This document shows positions 15,556 to 23,014 of a stretch of 40,194 nt of DNA, piece after piece. Source of the stretch: an uncultured Lentibacter sp. (GTDB lineage: Bacteria > Pseudomonadota > Alphaproteobacteria > Rhodobacterales > Rhodobacteraceae). The position numbers and the translations under genes are program-made. Every line of letters starts with the position of its first letter. Position 1 is the first letter of the stretch. Location of the stretch: positions 1 to 40,194 of the forward strand of contig NZ_CAKZKL010000044.1 in the NCBI RefSeq assembly GCF_937123735.1. Reading direction: 5' to 3'. Below the pieces are notes generated by a model. That model was not told the DNA's origin, did no database searches, and was given only the letters and a program-made list of their open reading frames with translations.

Positions 15556-16242
15556 ATGGCACAACTCAAGAAAATACTGCTGGTCGATGACGACGACGAC
15601 CTGCGCGAAGCTCTCAGCGAACAGCTGGTGATGACCGAGGATTTCGACGTCTTCGAGGCCGACAGCGGGGCCGGGGCCATGCAGAAAACCAAAGAGGGCC
15701 TGTTTGATCTTGTCATCCTTGATGTCGGCCTGCCGGATACCGATGGCCGCGAGCTCTGCCGCCTTATGCGCAAACAAGGCGTCAAATCGCCCGTGCTCAT
15801 GCTCACCGGCCATGACAGCGACGCCGACACAATCCTCGGTCTTGATGCGGGCGCAAATGACTATGTCACAAAGCCGTTCAAATTTCCGGTGCTTCTGGCC
15901 CGTATCCGCGCCCAGCTGCGCCAGCACGAGCAAAGCGAAGATGCGGTTTTCACCCTTGGGCCCTATACTTTCAAACCAGCCATGAAAATGCTGGTCACCG
16001 AGGACGACAAGAAAATCCGCCTCACCGAAAAAGAAACAAATATCCTCAAATTTCTGTATCGCGCCAGCGAAGGGGTCGTGCCGCGCGATGTGCTGCTGCA
16101 CGAGGTCTGGGGTTACAACGCCGGGGTGACAACCCACACATTGGAAACCCATATTTACCGCCTCCGGCAGAAAATAGAGCCCGATCCCTCCAACGCCCGC
16201 CTGCTTGTCACAGAGTCAGGTGGCTATAGACTGGTCTCATAA
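15556..16242 (+). CDS. OmpR-family response regulator, CenR-like
   Basis: A 228-residue two-domain regulator. The receiver domain carries the acidic cluster DDDDDL, phosphoacceptor Asp56 (LVILDVGLP), the Thr of LMLTGH and Lys of VTKPF. The C-terminal winged helix includes IRLTEKETNILKFLYRASEGVVPRDVLLHEVWGYN and THTLETHIYRLRQKIEP. GGGAGG precedes the ATG at 15556; an upstream in-frame ATG adds 15 residues without ribosome site. The sequence resembles the CenR group, an envelope-related and often essential regulator in Caulobacter and Rhodobacter, but that assignment is from memory. No histidine kinase lies next to it. Confidence 0.9.
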   Translation: MAQLKKILLVDDDDDLREALSEQLVMTEDFDVFEADSGAGAMQKTKEGLFDLVILDVGLPDTDGRELCRLMRKQGVKSPVLMLTGHDSDADTILGLDAGANDYVTKPFKFPVLLARIRAQLRQHEQSEDAVFTLGPYTFKPAMKMLVTEDDKKIRLTEKETNILKFLYRASEGVVPRDVLLHEVWGYNAGVTTHTLETHIYRLRQKIEPDPSNARLLVTESGGYRLVS

Positions 16243-16259
16243 TGCGATTTTCGCGCAAC

Positions 16260-16273
16260 TTGATCTGAATCAA
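16260..16273 (+). promoter_or_regulatory. FNR-type (FnrL) binding site
   Basis: TTGATCTGAATCAA is a perfect match to the FNR consensus TTGAT-N4-ATCAA. The centre lies about 41.5 bases before a predicted start near 16308, the standard class II activator spacing, with TACAAG at 16296-16301 as a possible -10. No protein gene follows on the plus strand before a terminator. Confidence 0.7.
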
Positions 16274-16307
16274 AGATGTATACCAAAGTCGACAATACAA
16301 GTTAAAC

Positions 16308-16384
16308 ATCCCGTCGCATATGCGGGTCATCATATGCACCTCCCTGTTGGACTTCGGCCGAGCTTTGTGCTCGGCCTTTTTTTC
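16308..16384 (+). ncRNA. Candidate FNR-controlled small RNA
   Basis: Between the FNR-type site and a strong terminator lies a stretch of about 77 bases with no convincing reading frame. It has a 5' hairpin (CCCG with CGGG, 16310-16326, with an inner CGCATATGCG palindrome), then a probably unpaired part with CACCTCCCTG at 16337-16346, complementary to Shine-Dalgarno sequences, then the terminator. This is the usual architecture of an Hfq-type trans-acting sRNA. It could instead be no more than the 3' UTR of the response regulator gene; the separate promoter-like elements argue against that. Start and processing are inferred. Confidence 0.55.
16356..16383 (+). terminator. Strong rho-independent terminator
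   Basis: GGCCGAGC pairs perfectly with GCTCGGCC around the loop TTTGT and is followed by seven T. It is the best terminator in the window and only works for the plus strand. Confidence 0.95.
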
Positions 16385-16419
16385 TTCCCCAGAGCAGGTT
16401 TCACAGTCGGCTTCTTCTG

Positions 16420-16489
16420 GTCAAAATACCTCGGGGGTCTGGGGGCAGCGCCCCCAGCGGGTCGGATTTGGCGCAGCCAAATTCGATCC
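16420..16489. repeat. Double-hairpin intergenic repeat, copy C (full form)
   Basis: The lead box CTTCTTCTGGTCAAAATACC is followed by CTGGGGGC-AGC-GCCCCCAG at 16439-16457 and ATTTGGC-GCA-GCCAAAT at 16466-16482 within GTCGG...TCGATC. All three modules are present, making this the reference copy. It lies downstream of the VIT-family gene stop. Confidence 0.8.
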
Positions 16490-16518
16490 CTGCAAGCCCA
16501 CACCGCAGACAAAACACT

Positions 16519-17226
16519 TTAGACAACCACATCAAACAGGCGGCCCAAGAGCGCTGTGACAGCCATGGCAAACACGCCCCAGCCCACCACCCGCACCACA
16601 GCGGGCAGCTTGGGTGCACCGCCGGCCAGCGCGCCCAAAGCGCCCAGTGCGGCCAGCGCCAGCACGGTGACACAAAGCACCGTCACAATGATCCAGCCCA
16701 CAGGTGCAAGCACAGCGGCCACAAGCGGCACAGCCGCCGCCACGCTGAAGGTCACACCCGAGGCAAACGCTGCCTGAAAGGGCCGCGCCGCATGGACCTC
16801 CGAAAGCCCCAGCTCGTCGCGCATATGCGCCCCCAGCGCGTCATGCGCGCTCAGCTCATGGGCCACCTGCTGCGCGGTTTTTGGCGCAAGCCCCCGCGCC
16901 TCATAGATCTGCGCCAGCTCCTCTGCCTCCGCCTCGGGGTTCTGTTCCAGCGCCACGATCTCGCGCTGCATGTCGGCCTTTTCAATGTCCGCCTGCGAGG
17001 AAACCGAAACAATCTCCCCCGCCGCCATGGAAAGCGCCCCGGCCACAAGCCCGGCAAAGCCCGCAAGGAAAATGGTGCGCGCATCAGGCTCCGCCGCCGC
17101 CACCCCGACAATCAACGCCGAAACCGAGACGATTCCGTCATTCGCGCCCAAAACCGCCGCGCGCAGCCAGCCGCTGCGGTTCACATAATGGCGCATTTCG
17201 GGGTGCGCCGCTGGGCCCTTCGCCAT
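16519..17226 (-). CDS. VIT1/CCC1-family iron/manganese transporter-like protein
   Basis: A 235-residue membrane protein. The first helix region (WLRAAVLGANDGIVSVSALIVGV) and the second (FLAGFAGLVAGALSMAAGEIVSVSSQADIEKAD) are the signature of the VIT1/CCC1 family, including the conserved Asp and Met-Glu residues used for metal passage. A cytoplasmic helical insert with many Glu (IVALEQNPEAEAEELAQIY) fits the metal-binding domain. Three more helices follow. In yeast and plants such proteins move Fe2+ or Mn2+ out of the cytosol; bacterial members are thought to detoxify iron or manganese. The start at 17226 has GGAG upstream. It stands alone on the minus strand. Confidence 0.9.
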   Translation of the reverse strand: MAKGPAAHPEMRHYVNRSGWLRAAVLGANDGIVSVSALIVGVAAAEPDARTIFLAGFAGLVAGALSMAAGEIVSVSSQADIEKADMQREIVALEQNPEAEAEELAQIYEARGLAPKTAQQVAHELSAHDALGAHMRDELGLSEVHAARPFQAAFASGVTFSVAAAVPLVAAVLAPVGWIIVTVLCVTVLALAALGALGALAGGAPKLPAVVRVVGWGVFAMAVTALLGRLFDVVV

Positions 17227-17319
17227 GCCTGTCTCCTCACCAATGCCCCCTTGCAATAGCCGATTCCCTGCCCCCCCGTGTTGTGCTAGATCATGGCTTC
17301 ACCCAAGCAGGAGCCCCCC

Positions 17320-18108
17320 ATGCCGTTCACCCTCGCCACCTGGAATATCAACTCCGTGCGCCTGCGCGAGCCTTTGGTGCTCAAGCTGCTTGAGGAGGAG
17401 GCCCCCGATGTGCTCTGCCTGCAAGAGTGCAAAAGCCCGGTCGACAAAATCCCCCTCGAAGGCTTCCGCGCGTTGGGTTACGAGCACATGGTCGCGCGCG
17501 GCCAGAAGGGTTACAACGGCGTCGCGATCCTGTCCAAGATCCCCATGGTCGAGGCCGGCGCAGAAGACTACGCCCAGCTCGGCCACGCCCGCCATATCGC
17601 GGGCAAGCTTGAAAACGGCGTGACCATTCACAATTTCTACGTCCCCGCAGGCGGCGATGTGGCCAATCGAGAAGTGAACGAAAAGTTCGGCCAGAAGCTC
17701 GATTACCTCACCCAGATGCGCGATGCCTTCCACGCCGAGCGCCCCGAAAAGGCGATCCTCGTGGGCGATTTGAACATCGCCCCGCGCGAAGATGATGTCT
17801 GGGACCATAAGAAACTTCTGAAGGTGGTCAGCCACACCCCCATCGAGGTCGAGCACCTCGCCCAAACACAAGACGCTGGCCGCTGGGTCGATGTCACACG
17901 CCAAGACATCCCCGAAGGCAACCTCTACAGCTGGTGGTCCTACCGCGCCCGCGACTGGGACGAAGCCGACAAAGGCCGCCGCCTTGACCACGTCTGGGCC
18001 ACCCCTGACATCTCCTCCGCCGCCCACGGCTCCCGCATCCTGCGCGCCGCCCGCGGCTGGGAACAGCCATCTGATCACGCGCCGGTGTTTGCGACGTTTG
18101 ATATTTAG
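17320..18108 (+). CDS. xth: Exodeoxyribonuclease III
   Basis: A 262-residue AP endonuclease / 3'-5' exonuclease of base excision repair. Motifs: TWNINSVRLR at the start, CLQECK with the metal-binding Glu, YNGVAILSK, the LVGDLNIAPREDDVWD catalytic segment, RRLDHVWAT and the closing SDHAPVFATF with the catalytic Asp-His. AGGAG precedes the ATG at 17320, giving a start directly at MPFTLATWN; an upstream in-frame ATG adds nine residues of no recognised value. It stands between the minus-strand VIT gene and a pair of hairpins. Confidence 0.96.
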   Translation: MPFTLATWNINSVRLREPLVLKLLEEEAPDVLCLQECKSPVDKIPLEGFRALGYEHMVARGQKGYNGVAILSKIPMVEAGAEDYAQLGHARHIAGKLENGVTIHNFYVPAGGDVANREVNEKFGQKLDYLTQMRDAFHAERPEKAILVGDLNIAPREDDVWDHKKLLKVVSHTPIEVEHLAQTQDAGRWVDVTRQDIPEGNLYSWWSYRARDWDEADKGRRLDHVWATPDISSAAHGSRILRAARGWEQPSDHAPVFATFDI

Positions 18109-18112
18109 CGGG

Positions 18113-18165
18113 CGGTCATCGCCAGCCCAAGGGAGGGGCTGACGATGGCCGGGCCGCTACGCGGC
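18113..18165. repeat. Two tandem hairpins after xth
   Basis: A 16-base imperfect inverted repeat, CGGTCATCGCCAGCCC with GGGCTGACGATGGCCG (14 of 16 complementary, plus one wobble), spans 18113-18151. Next to it is GCCGC-TAC-GCGGC at 18153-18165. It starts five bases beyond the xth stop. There is no T run, so this is either a structured 3' end or a palindromic repeat unlike the other family. Confidence 0.6.
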
Positions 18166-18306
18166 TGTTAACCGGCTTGGTGCAGTAGACCGCCTCCCCA
18201 GCCCAAAACTACACCCCGCAAAACCGCGTATGAAGCCCGCCCCCCTTGCAAGCGCGCGCTGCATCCCTCACATGTAAGGCAACACGATTTTCCAAGGAGC
18301 CGCCCG

Positions 18307-19230
18307 ATGGACCTCAACCTGTCTCAACCCGCAACCGACAATCTCATCTTCGATGTCACCGAAGCCACCTTCATGAAAGAGGTGGTCGAAGGCTCGATGG
18401 AAACGCCGGTGATTGTCGATTTCTGGGCCCCGTGGTGCGGCCCCTGCAAAACCCTCGGCCCCATGCTCGAAGACGCGGTGAAAAAGGCCAAGGGCGCGGT
18501 CAAAATGGCCAAGGTGGATGTCGATCAGGAGCAGCGCCTCGCCCAGATGCTCGCCCAGCAGGGCCTGCCCATCCAGTCCATTCCCACCGTGGTCGGCTTT
18601 TACCAGGGCCGCCCTGTGGATATGTTCCAGGGTGCGGTTCCCGCCTCCGAGCTTGACGCCTTCGTGAAGCGTATCGTCGATGCCGCAGGCGGCGATGCCT
18701 CTGGCGGGCTTGATGAGGCTGTCGCCGCCGCCGAAGAAATGCTCACCGAGGGCGCCGCCGCCGATGCGGCCCAGACTTTCGCCGCCATCCTTGAAGAAGA
18801 GCCAAATCACGCCGCAGCCTACGGCGGCCTCGTGCGCGCCTACATCGCGCTCGATGATCTTTCAGGTGCCGAAGCCACGCTCAACGGTGCCCCCGCCGAG
18901 ATCAGCGCTGCGCCCGAGCTTGAGGCCGCCCACGCCCAGCTCGAGCTGGCCAAACAGGCGGCCAACGCCGGCCCCGTGGCCGAGCTGCAAGCCGCCTGCG
19001 AAGCTGCGCCGGATGATCATCAGGCGCGCTTTGACTATGCGAATGCCCTGCAAGCCGCCGGGGATGTCGCCGAGGCTGTCACCCAGCTGTTGGAGCTGTT
19101 CCGCCGCGACCGCGCGTGGAACGAGGGCGCCGCCAAAGCCCAGCTCTTCACGATCTTTGACGCTCTTCCCCCACAAGACCCGATCGCGCTGGCTGGCCGC
19201 CGCAAGCTCGGCTCGATGATCCTGGTCTGA
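18307..19230 (+). CDS. Thioredoxin-TPR protein (CnoX/YbbN type)
   Basis: A 307-residue protein with an N-terminal thioredoxin domain (about 15-125) holding the WCGPC active site with Cys44 and Cys47, and the cis-Pro loop QSIPTVVGF. The C-terminal part (about 135-305) is Ala-rich and made of TPR-like helices (AEEMLTEGAAADAAQTFAAILEEEPNHAAAYGGLVRAYIALDDL). This is the layout of YbbN/CnoX, a holdase that passes clients to chaperonins in E. coli. The intact CXXC means it may also be redox-active. CAAGGAG precedes the start. The LON-domain gene begins seven bases after its stop, so they are likely one operon. Confidence 0.92.
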   Translation: MDLNLSQPATDNLIFDVTEATFMKEVVEGSMETPVIVDFWAPWCGPCKTLGPMLEDAVKKAKGAVKMAKVDVDQEQRLAQMLAQQGLPIQSIPTVVGFYQGRPVDMFQGAVPASELDAFVKRIVDAAGGDASGGLDEAVAAAEEMLTEGAAADAAQTFAAILEEEPNHAAAYGGLVRAYIALDDLSGAEATLNGAPAEISAAPELEAAHAQLELAKQAANAGPVAELQAACEAAPDDHQARFDYANALQAAGDVAEAVTQLLELFRRDRAWNEGAAKAQLFTIFDALPPQDPIALAGRRKLGSMILV

Positions 19231-19237
19231 GCCGGCC

Positions 19238-19885
19238 ATGCGCAAATTCAAAGATCTTCCCAGCGTCATTCCGGTCTTCCCGCTTCCGGGCGCATTGCTT
19301 CTGCCGCGCTCCAACATGCCGCTGCACATCTTTGAACCGCGCTATCTTTCGCTGGTTGAAGATGCCCTCAAGACGCCCGAGCGGCTGATTGGCATGGTCC
19401 AGCCCGACACCGGCCTGCACCGCAGCGAAACCGCGCTCATGAGCATTGGCTGCGCAGGCCGCATCACCCAGTTCAGCGAAACAGAGGATGGCCGCTACAT
19501 GATTACCCTTACGGGGCTGTCGCGCTATCGGGTTTCGGCCGAGGTCGAGGGTTTTACCCCTTACCGGCGGGCACAAGTCAGCTGGGAGGGCTTTGCCGCC
19601 GATATGGGCCCGGAAGAGCATGACCCTGCCTTTGACCGCAGCAAGTTCCTCGCGCTGCTGGAGCGGTTCTTTTCCGCCAAGGGCCTCAACACCGATTGGG
19701 ACACGCTGCAAGATGCCGACGACGAGCTGTTGATCAACTCGCTCTCCATGCTGCTTGATTTCACGCCCGAAGACAAACAGGCGTTGCTTGAAGCGCCTTC
19801 GCTTTCCACCCGTCGCGAAACCCTCGTGACATTGATCGAATTCGCCCTGCACAGCGGCGGCGACGGTGAGGATATTCTGCAATGA
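19238..19885 (+). CDS. LON peptidase substrate-binding-domain protein
   Basis: A 215-residue protein that is only the N-terminal LON domain, without AAA ATPase or protease parts. Typical features are [35 protein letters not shown] near the start, [36 protein letters not shown], and a helical tail ending in [11 protein letters not shown]. Stand-alone LON-domain proteins are common in alphaproteobacteria, and their role is not established. It follows the thioredoxin-TPR gene by seven bases, and its stop overlaps the Trm112 start (ATGA), so the three are likely co-expressed. It has no predicted export signal. Confidence 0.92.
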   Translation: MRKFKDLPSVIPVFPLPGALLLPRSNMPLHIFEPRYLSLVEDALKTPERLIGMVQPDTGLHRSETALMSIGCAGRITQFSETEDGRYMITLTGLSRYRVSAEVEGFTPYRRAQVSWEGFAADMGPEEHDPAFDRSKFLALLERFFSAKGLNTDWDTLQDADDELLINSLSMLLDFTPEDKQALLEAPSLSTRRETLVTLIEFALHSGGDGEDILQ

Positions 19886-20067
19886 CCGAAAGCCAGACCT
19901 TTGATCGCCACATGCTCGAAGCCCTCGTTTGCCCGCTGACCCAAGGTCGGCTCGAATATGACGCAGAGGCGCAAGAGCTGGTCAGCAAATCCGCCAATCT
20001 CGCCTATCCCATCCGCGAGGGCATCCCCGTGATGCTGTTTGACGAGGCTCGCAAACTTCAAGATTGA
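19882..20067 (+). CDS. Trm112 family protein
   Basis: A 61-residue small protein. The sequence [17 protein letters not shown] followed by [26 protein letters not shown] is the Trm112 fold. Only one Cys remains of the four zinc ligands known in some members, which is usual in proteobacteria. In eukaryotes and archaea Trm112 activates methyltransferases; the bacterial role is unclear. It overlaps the LON-domain gene by four bases. It is the last gene of the thioredoxin-LON-Trm112 series. Confidence 0.92.
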   Translation: MTESQTFDRHMLEALVCPLTQGRLEYDAEAQELVSKSANLAYPIREGIPVMLFDEARKLQD

Positions 20068-20075
20068 GCCCGCTC

Positions 20076-20101
20076 CGTAGGGTGTGCATTTCATGCGCAC
20101 C
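20076..20101 (+). repeat. GTAG-headed REP-like palindrome, copy 2
   Basis: CGTAG followed by GGTGTGCAT-TTC-ATGCGCACC, with nine-base arms and one G-T pair. It is homologous to the copy at 7596-7621 in the opposite orientation. It lies nine bases beyond the Trm112 stop. Confidence 0.6.
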
Positions 20102-20194
20102 ACTCTTTCGCTTGGGCTCAAATTCTGAAGATTTCGCAAATTATGCGCGCGCAACGGTTACAGGGCAGGGTGCGCGCAAAACCCTGTTTTGCCG

Positions 20195-20227
20195 GTGCAC
20201 GCTTTGTGCACGCTCTGTGCACGCATG
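20195..20227. repeat. Three tandem 11-bp repeats
   Basis: GTGCACGC is repeated three times with an exact 11-base period (20195, 20206, 20217), with TTT, TCT and ATG filling the last three positions. Each contains the palindrome GTGCAC. It lies between the convergent Trm112 and UbiH-type genes. The purpose is unknown; it may be a protein binding array or a chance microsatellite. Confidence 0.6.
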
Positions 20228-20273
20228 TCACCCCCCCGGTGTCAGCCCCTGTGAGTCGCGTTAACGATTTGGG

Positions 20274-21488
20274 TCAAGCTTTCATGAGATCCGGCAAATC
20301 GCCGTTCAAACCCGCCGCTTCACGCATGAATCCGCGCTTGAGATCAGGCAGGGCGTTGACCAGCCCCATACCCAGGTCGCGCCCCATGCGCAGCAGCGGA
20401 TTATCGTTTGAAAACAGTTTGTTGGTTAGGTCCGTGCTGGCTGCCAGCGTGGCCGTATCAAACCGGCGCCAGCCTTGGTAGCGCTCCAGCACAAGTTGGC
20501 TTGAAAAATCTTCGCCGCGTCTTTCGGCATGGTCGATCACATGCGCCAGCGCGGCCACGTCGCGCAGCCCAGCGTTCAGCCCCTGTCCGGCAATCGGATG
20601 CATCCCGTGAGCCGCATCTCCGACAAGCACAAGCCTCTGATCTATAAAGGAATTTGCGATTGTCAGCTTGAGAGGATAGGCATAGCGCTGGCCGTCCAGT
20701 TTGATCTGTCCCAGAAAGTCTCCAAACCGCGGTCGCAGCACCTCCAGATAGGCGTCATCCGCCAATGCGTTAACCGCTTCTGCCCGCTTTGTGCGCTCTG
20801 ACCACACAATCGAACAGCGCTGGCCGGGGAGGGGCAAAATTGCCAATGGCCCCTCTGGCATAAAAAATTGATGGGCAATGCCAAAATGTGGCAATTCATG
20901 CGAAATTGCACAGACAAGCGCCGTCTGGCCATAGTCCCAGCCTGTGCGCCTGATTCGCGCCCGCTCTGCTGTCCCCGAGGCGCGCCCATCCGCGCCCACA
21001 ATCAGCCGCGTGGAATGCACCGTGCCGTCTGCCAAAGTGAGCCAGGCGCCACTCTCGTTGGTCTCCTGTGAGATGACAGTGCCCTCACGCGTTTCAATCA
21101 GCTCATGGGCCTGCACGGCGTCCAACAGCGCCCGCCGCAAGTGGCGGTCTTCCAGCATATGGCCCATCGGCCCTTCTTCCAGCTCACCGCGTTCAAAATG
21201 CAGGAAAAAAGGAGCCGGCCCCTGGCCTGCACGGCCGTCGCTGGCCTTGATTTCCTGCATGGGCTGGGCGTGTTCAGACACGGCTTTCCAGAGATCAAGC
21301 CGTTGCAGCAGCCGAATGGACGCCAGCGCCAGCGCATAGGCGCGCCCATCAAAATTTGCGGTTTTGCGCAGGGGTTCGGGCTGTGCATCGATCATGCACA
21401 CCCGCCGCCCCCGTCCAGCCAAGGCCAACGCCAGCACCGGGCCGTTCAGCCCCCCTCCAACAATCGCAATATCACTGTCATATGTCAT
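20274..21488 (-). CDS. UbiH/UbiF-type FAD-dependent hydroxylase
   Basis: A 404-residue class A flavin monooxygenase. The N-terminus MTYDSDIAIVGGGLNGPVLALALAGRGRRVCMIDA is the Rossmann FAD site. The middle carries LIVGADGRASGTAERARI (the DG motif), and LVLVGDAAHGMHPIAGQGLNAGLRDVAAL is the GD motif that closes on FAD and is typical of the ubiquinone-hydroxylase group (UbiH/UbiF/COQ6). It should hydroxylate the aromatic ring of a ubiquinone precursor, at the membrane; which ring position cannot be told. The ATG at 21488 is preferred to an upstream start because it begins directly at the FAD strand. It diverges from an amidase gene. Confidence 0.92.
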   Translation of the reverse strand: MTYDSDIAIVGGGLNGPVLALALAGRGRRVCMIDAQPEPLRKTANFDGRAYALALASIRLLQRLDLWKAVSEHAQPMQEIKASDGRAGQGPAPFFLHFERGELEEGPMGHMLEDRHLRRALLDAVQAHELIETREGTVISQETNESGAWLTLADGTVHSTRLIVGADGRASGTAERARIRRTGWDYGQTALVCAISHELPHFGIAHQFFMPEGPLAILPLPGQRCSIVWSERTKRAEAVNALADDAYLEVLRPRFGDFLGQIKLDGQRYAYPLKLTIANSFIDQRLVLVGDAAHGMHPIAGQGLNAGLRDVAALAHVIDHAERRGEDFSSQLVLERYQGWRRFDTATLAASTDLTNKLFSNDNPLLRMGRDLGMGLVNALPDLKRGFMREAAGLNGDLPDLMKA

Positions 21489-21575
21489 GTTTCCACTATG
21501 CTCTCCCAAGCGGGATTGTCCATGCAACAGAACGCCGCTACCGTAGCGTCAGACATAGGAAAAAGGGGCAGCGAA

Positions 21576-22904
21576 ATGCAAAACTGGCTGGAAATGAGCA
21601 TGGCGTCTCTTGGGCAAGGTATTGCCGCAGGTGAGATTGATCCTATTGATCTTGCAGAAGAATATCTGGCCGCAATCGAGTCACATCCGCTTGCGCCCCG
21701 GATTTATGCGCGCCTTACCAAAGAGCGCGCGCGCCAAGAGGCTCAGGCCGCTTCCGCACGCGCCAAAGCAGGGCTGCGCCGCAGCCCGCTTGACGGTGTT
21801 CCAATCAGTTGGAAAGATCTTTTTGACACGGCAGCTGTGGCCACAGAAGCCGGCTCTGCCCTGCTTGCGGGCCGTCGTCCGAAGGCCGATGCCTGGGCCC
21901 TCGCAAATGCCACTCAGGCGGGGCTTGTGTGCCTTGGCAAAACCCATATGAGCGAACTTGCCTTTTCGGGCCTTGGCCTCAACCCGATCACCGCCACCCC
22001 CCCCTGCGTGAACGATACCGCCGCCGTTGCGGGAGGCTCGTCTTCAGGGGCCGCAGCGTCTGTGGCATTCAACCTGGCCGCCTGCGGCATTGGCTCGGAC
22101 ACCGGCGGCTCTGTCCGCATTCCCGCCGCCTGGAACGACCTTGTGGGCTTGAAGACAACGGCAGGCCGCCTGCCGCTTGAAGGGGTTGTGCCGCTGTGCG
22201 AGAGCTTTGATACAATCGGCCCGCTTTGCCGCACCGTCGAAGATGCCGCGCTGATGCTTGCAGCGCTGGAGGGCGGCCAAGCCGCCGACCTCCGGAGCGC
22301 ATCACTGGCGGGCACACGCCTCGCCGTCCTGGAAACGGTTGCCTTTGATGATCTGCGGGAAGAGCCCGGCCAAGCGTTTGAAAACGCACTTGAAAAACTT
22401 GCCCAGGCCGGAGCCGAAATCACGCATATCGCAGCGCCGGAAGTGTCCGAAATCATGCCCTTGTCTGCCATCCTCTTCACGTCAGAAGCCTACGGAACAT
22501 GGCAAACCGAGATCGAAGCCGCCCCCGAGAAGATGTTTCCCGAAATTCTTGCGCGGTTCCGGTCGGGCAAAGACCATGGCGCTGCTGAGTATGTCGCCGC
22601 GTGGCGCGCCATGGCCCGTGCCCGCAAAACCTGGGCAGACCGCGTGGCCGGCTTTGATGCTGTGCTGTTGCCCAGTGCCCCGATCCTGCCGCCCGATGCC
22701 GCGCGCCTGCTGAGCGATAGCGACTATTACATCACTGAAAACCTGCTTTCCCTGCGCAATACGCGAATTGGGAATTTGCTGGGCCTCTGTGCCATAACCC
22801 TGCCCACGGCCACACCCAGCTGTGGAATTCTTCTGATGGGCAAGGCGTTTGGCGAGGAAAAGCTGCTCCGGGTTGCAGCGGCGGCCGAGGCGGCCATGTC
22901 TTAA
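21576..22904 (+). CDS. Amidase (amidase-signature family)
   Basis: A 442-residue hydrolase with the Ser-cisSer-Lys triad of the amidase signature family: Lys80 (DGVPISWKDLF), Ser155 (AGGSSSGA) and Ser179 (GSDTGGSVRIPAAW). The start at 21576 has AAGGGG upstream; a longer in-frame extension to 21105 runs antisense through the hydroxylase gene and is not real. Family members include GatA and enzymes acting on many small amides; there is no gatB or gatC nearby and the length is shorter than GatA, so a metabolic amidase is more likely. The substrate is unknown. It is followed by an aminotransferase in the same direction. Confidence 0.9.
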   Translation: MQNWLEMSMASLGQGIAAGEIDPIDLAEEYLAAIESHPLAPRIYARLTKERARQEAQAASARAKAGLRRSPLDGVPISWKDLFDTAAVATEAGSALLAGRRPKADAWALANATQAGLVCLGKTHMSELAFSGLGLNPITATPPCVNDTAAVAGGSSSGAAASVAFNLAACGIGSDTGGSVRIPAAWNDLVGLKTTAGRLPLEGVVPLCESFDTIGPLCRTVEDAALMLAALEGGQAADLRSASLAGTRLAVLETVAFDDLREEPGQAFENALEKLAQAGAEITHIAAPEVSEIMPLSAILFTSEAYGTWQTEIEAAPEKMFPEILARFRSGKDHGAAEYVAAWRAMARARKTWADRVAGFDAVLLPSAPILPPDAARLLSDSDYYITENLLSLRNTRIGNLLGLCAITLPTATPSCGILLMGKAFGEEKLLRVAAAAEAAMS

Positions 22905-23014
22905 ATGCCACAAACTATCTGACTCTACACAGTTTTTCTGGACGAAACACCATTGCTTGAGTAATTTGATCTCAAACGGGGCGCCAATGACCCCGAAATT
23001 GAGGCAGTCTGAAT

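Noticed and set aside
20195..20227. Iterons as a replication origin
   Set aside because: No DnaA boxes (TTATCCACA type), no AT-rich unwinding region and no dnaA, repABC or parAB gene nearby.
21105..21575. Long N-terminal extension of the amidase
   Set aside because: The extension is antisense to the UbiH-type gene and has no ribosome site; the amidase fold begins at 21576.
22957..22968. FNR-like sequence TTGATCTCAAAC before the aminotransferase
   Set aside because: The spacing of the half-sites is wrong (no TTGAT-N4-ATCAA), so it is not counted as an FNR site.
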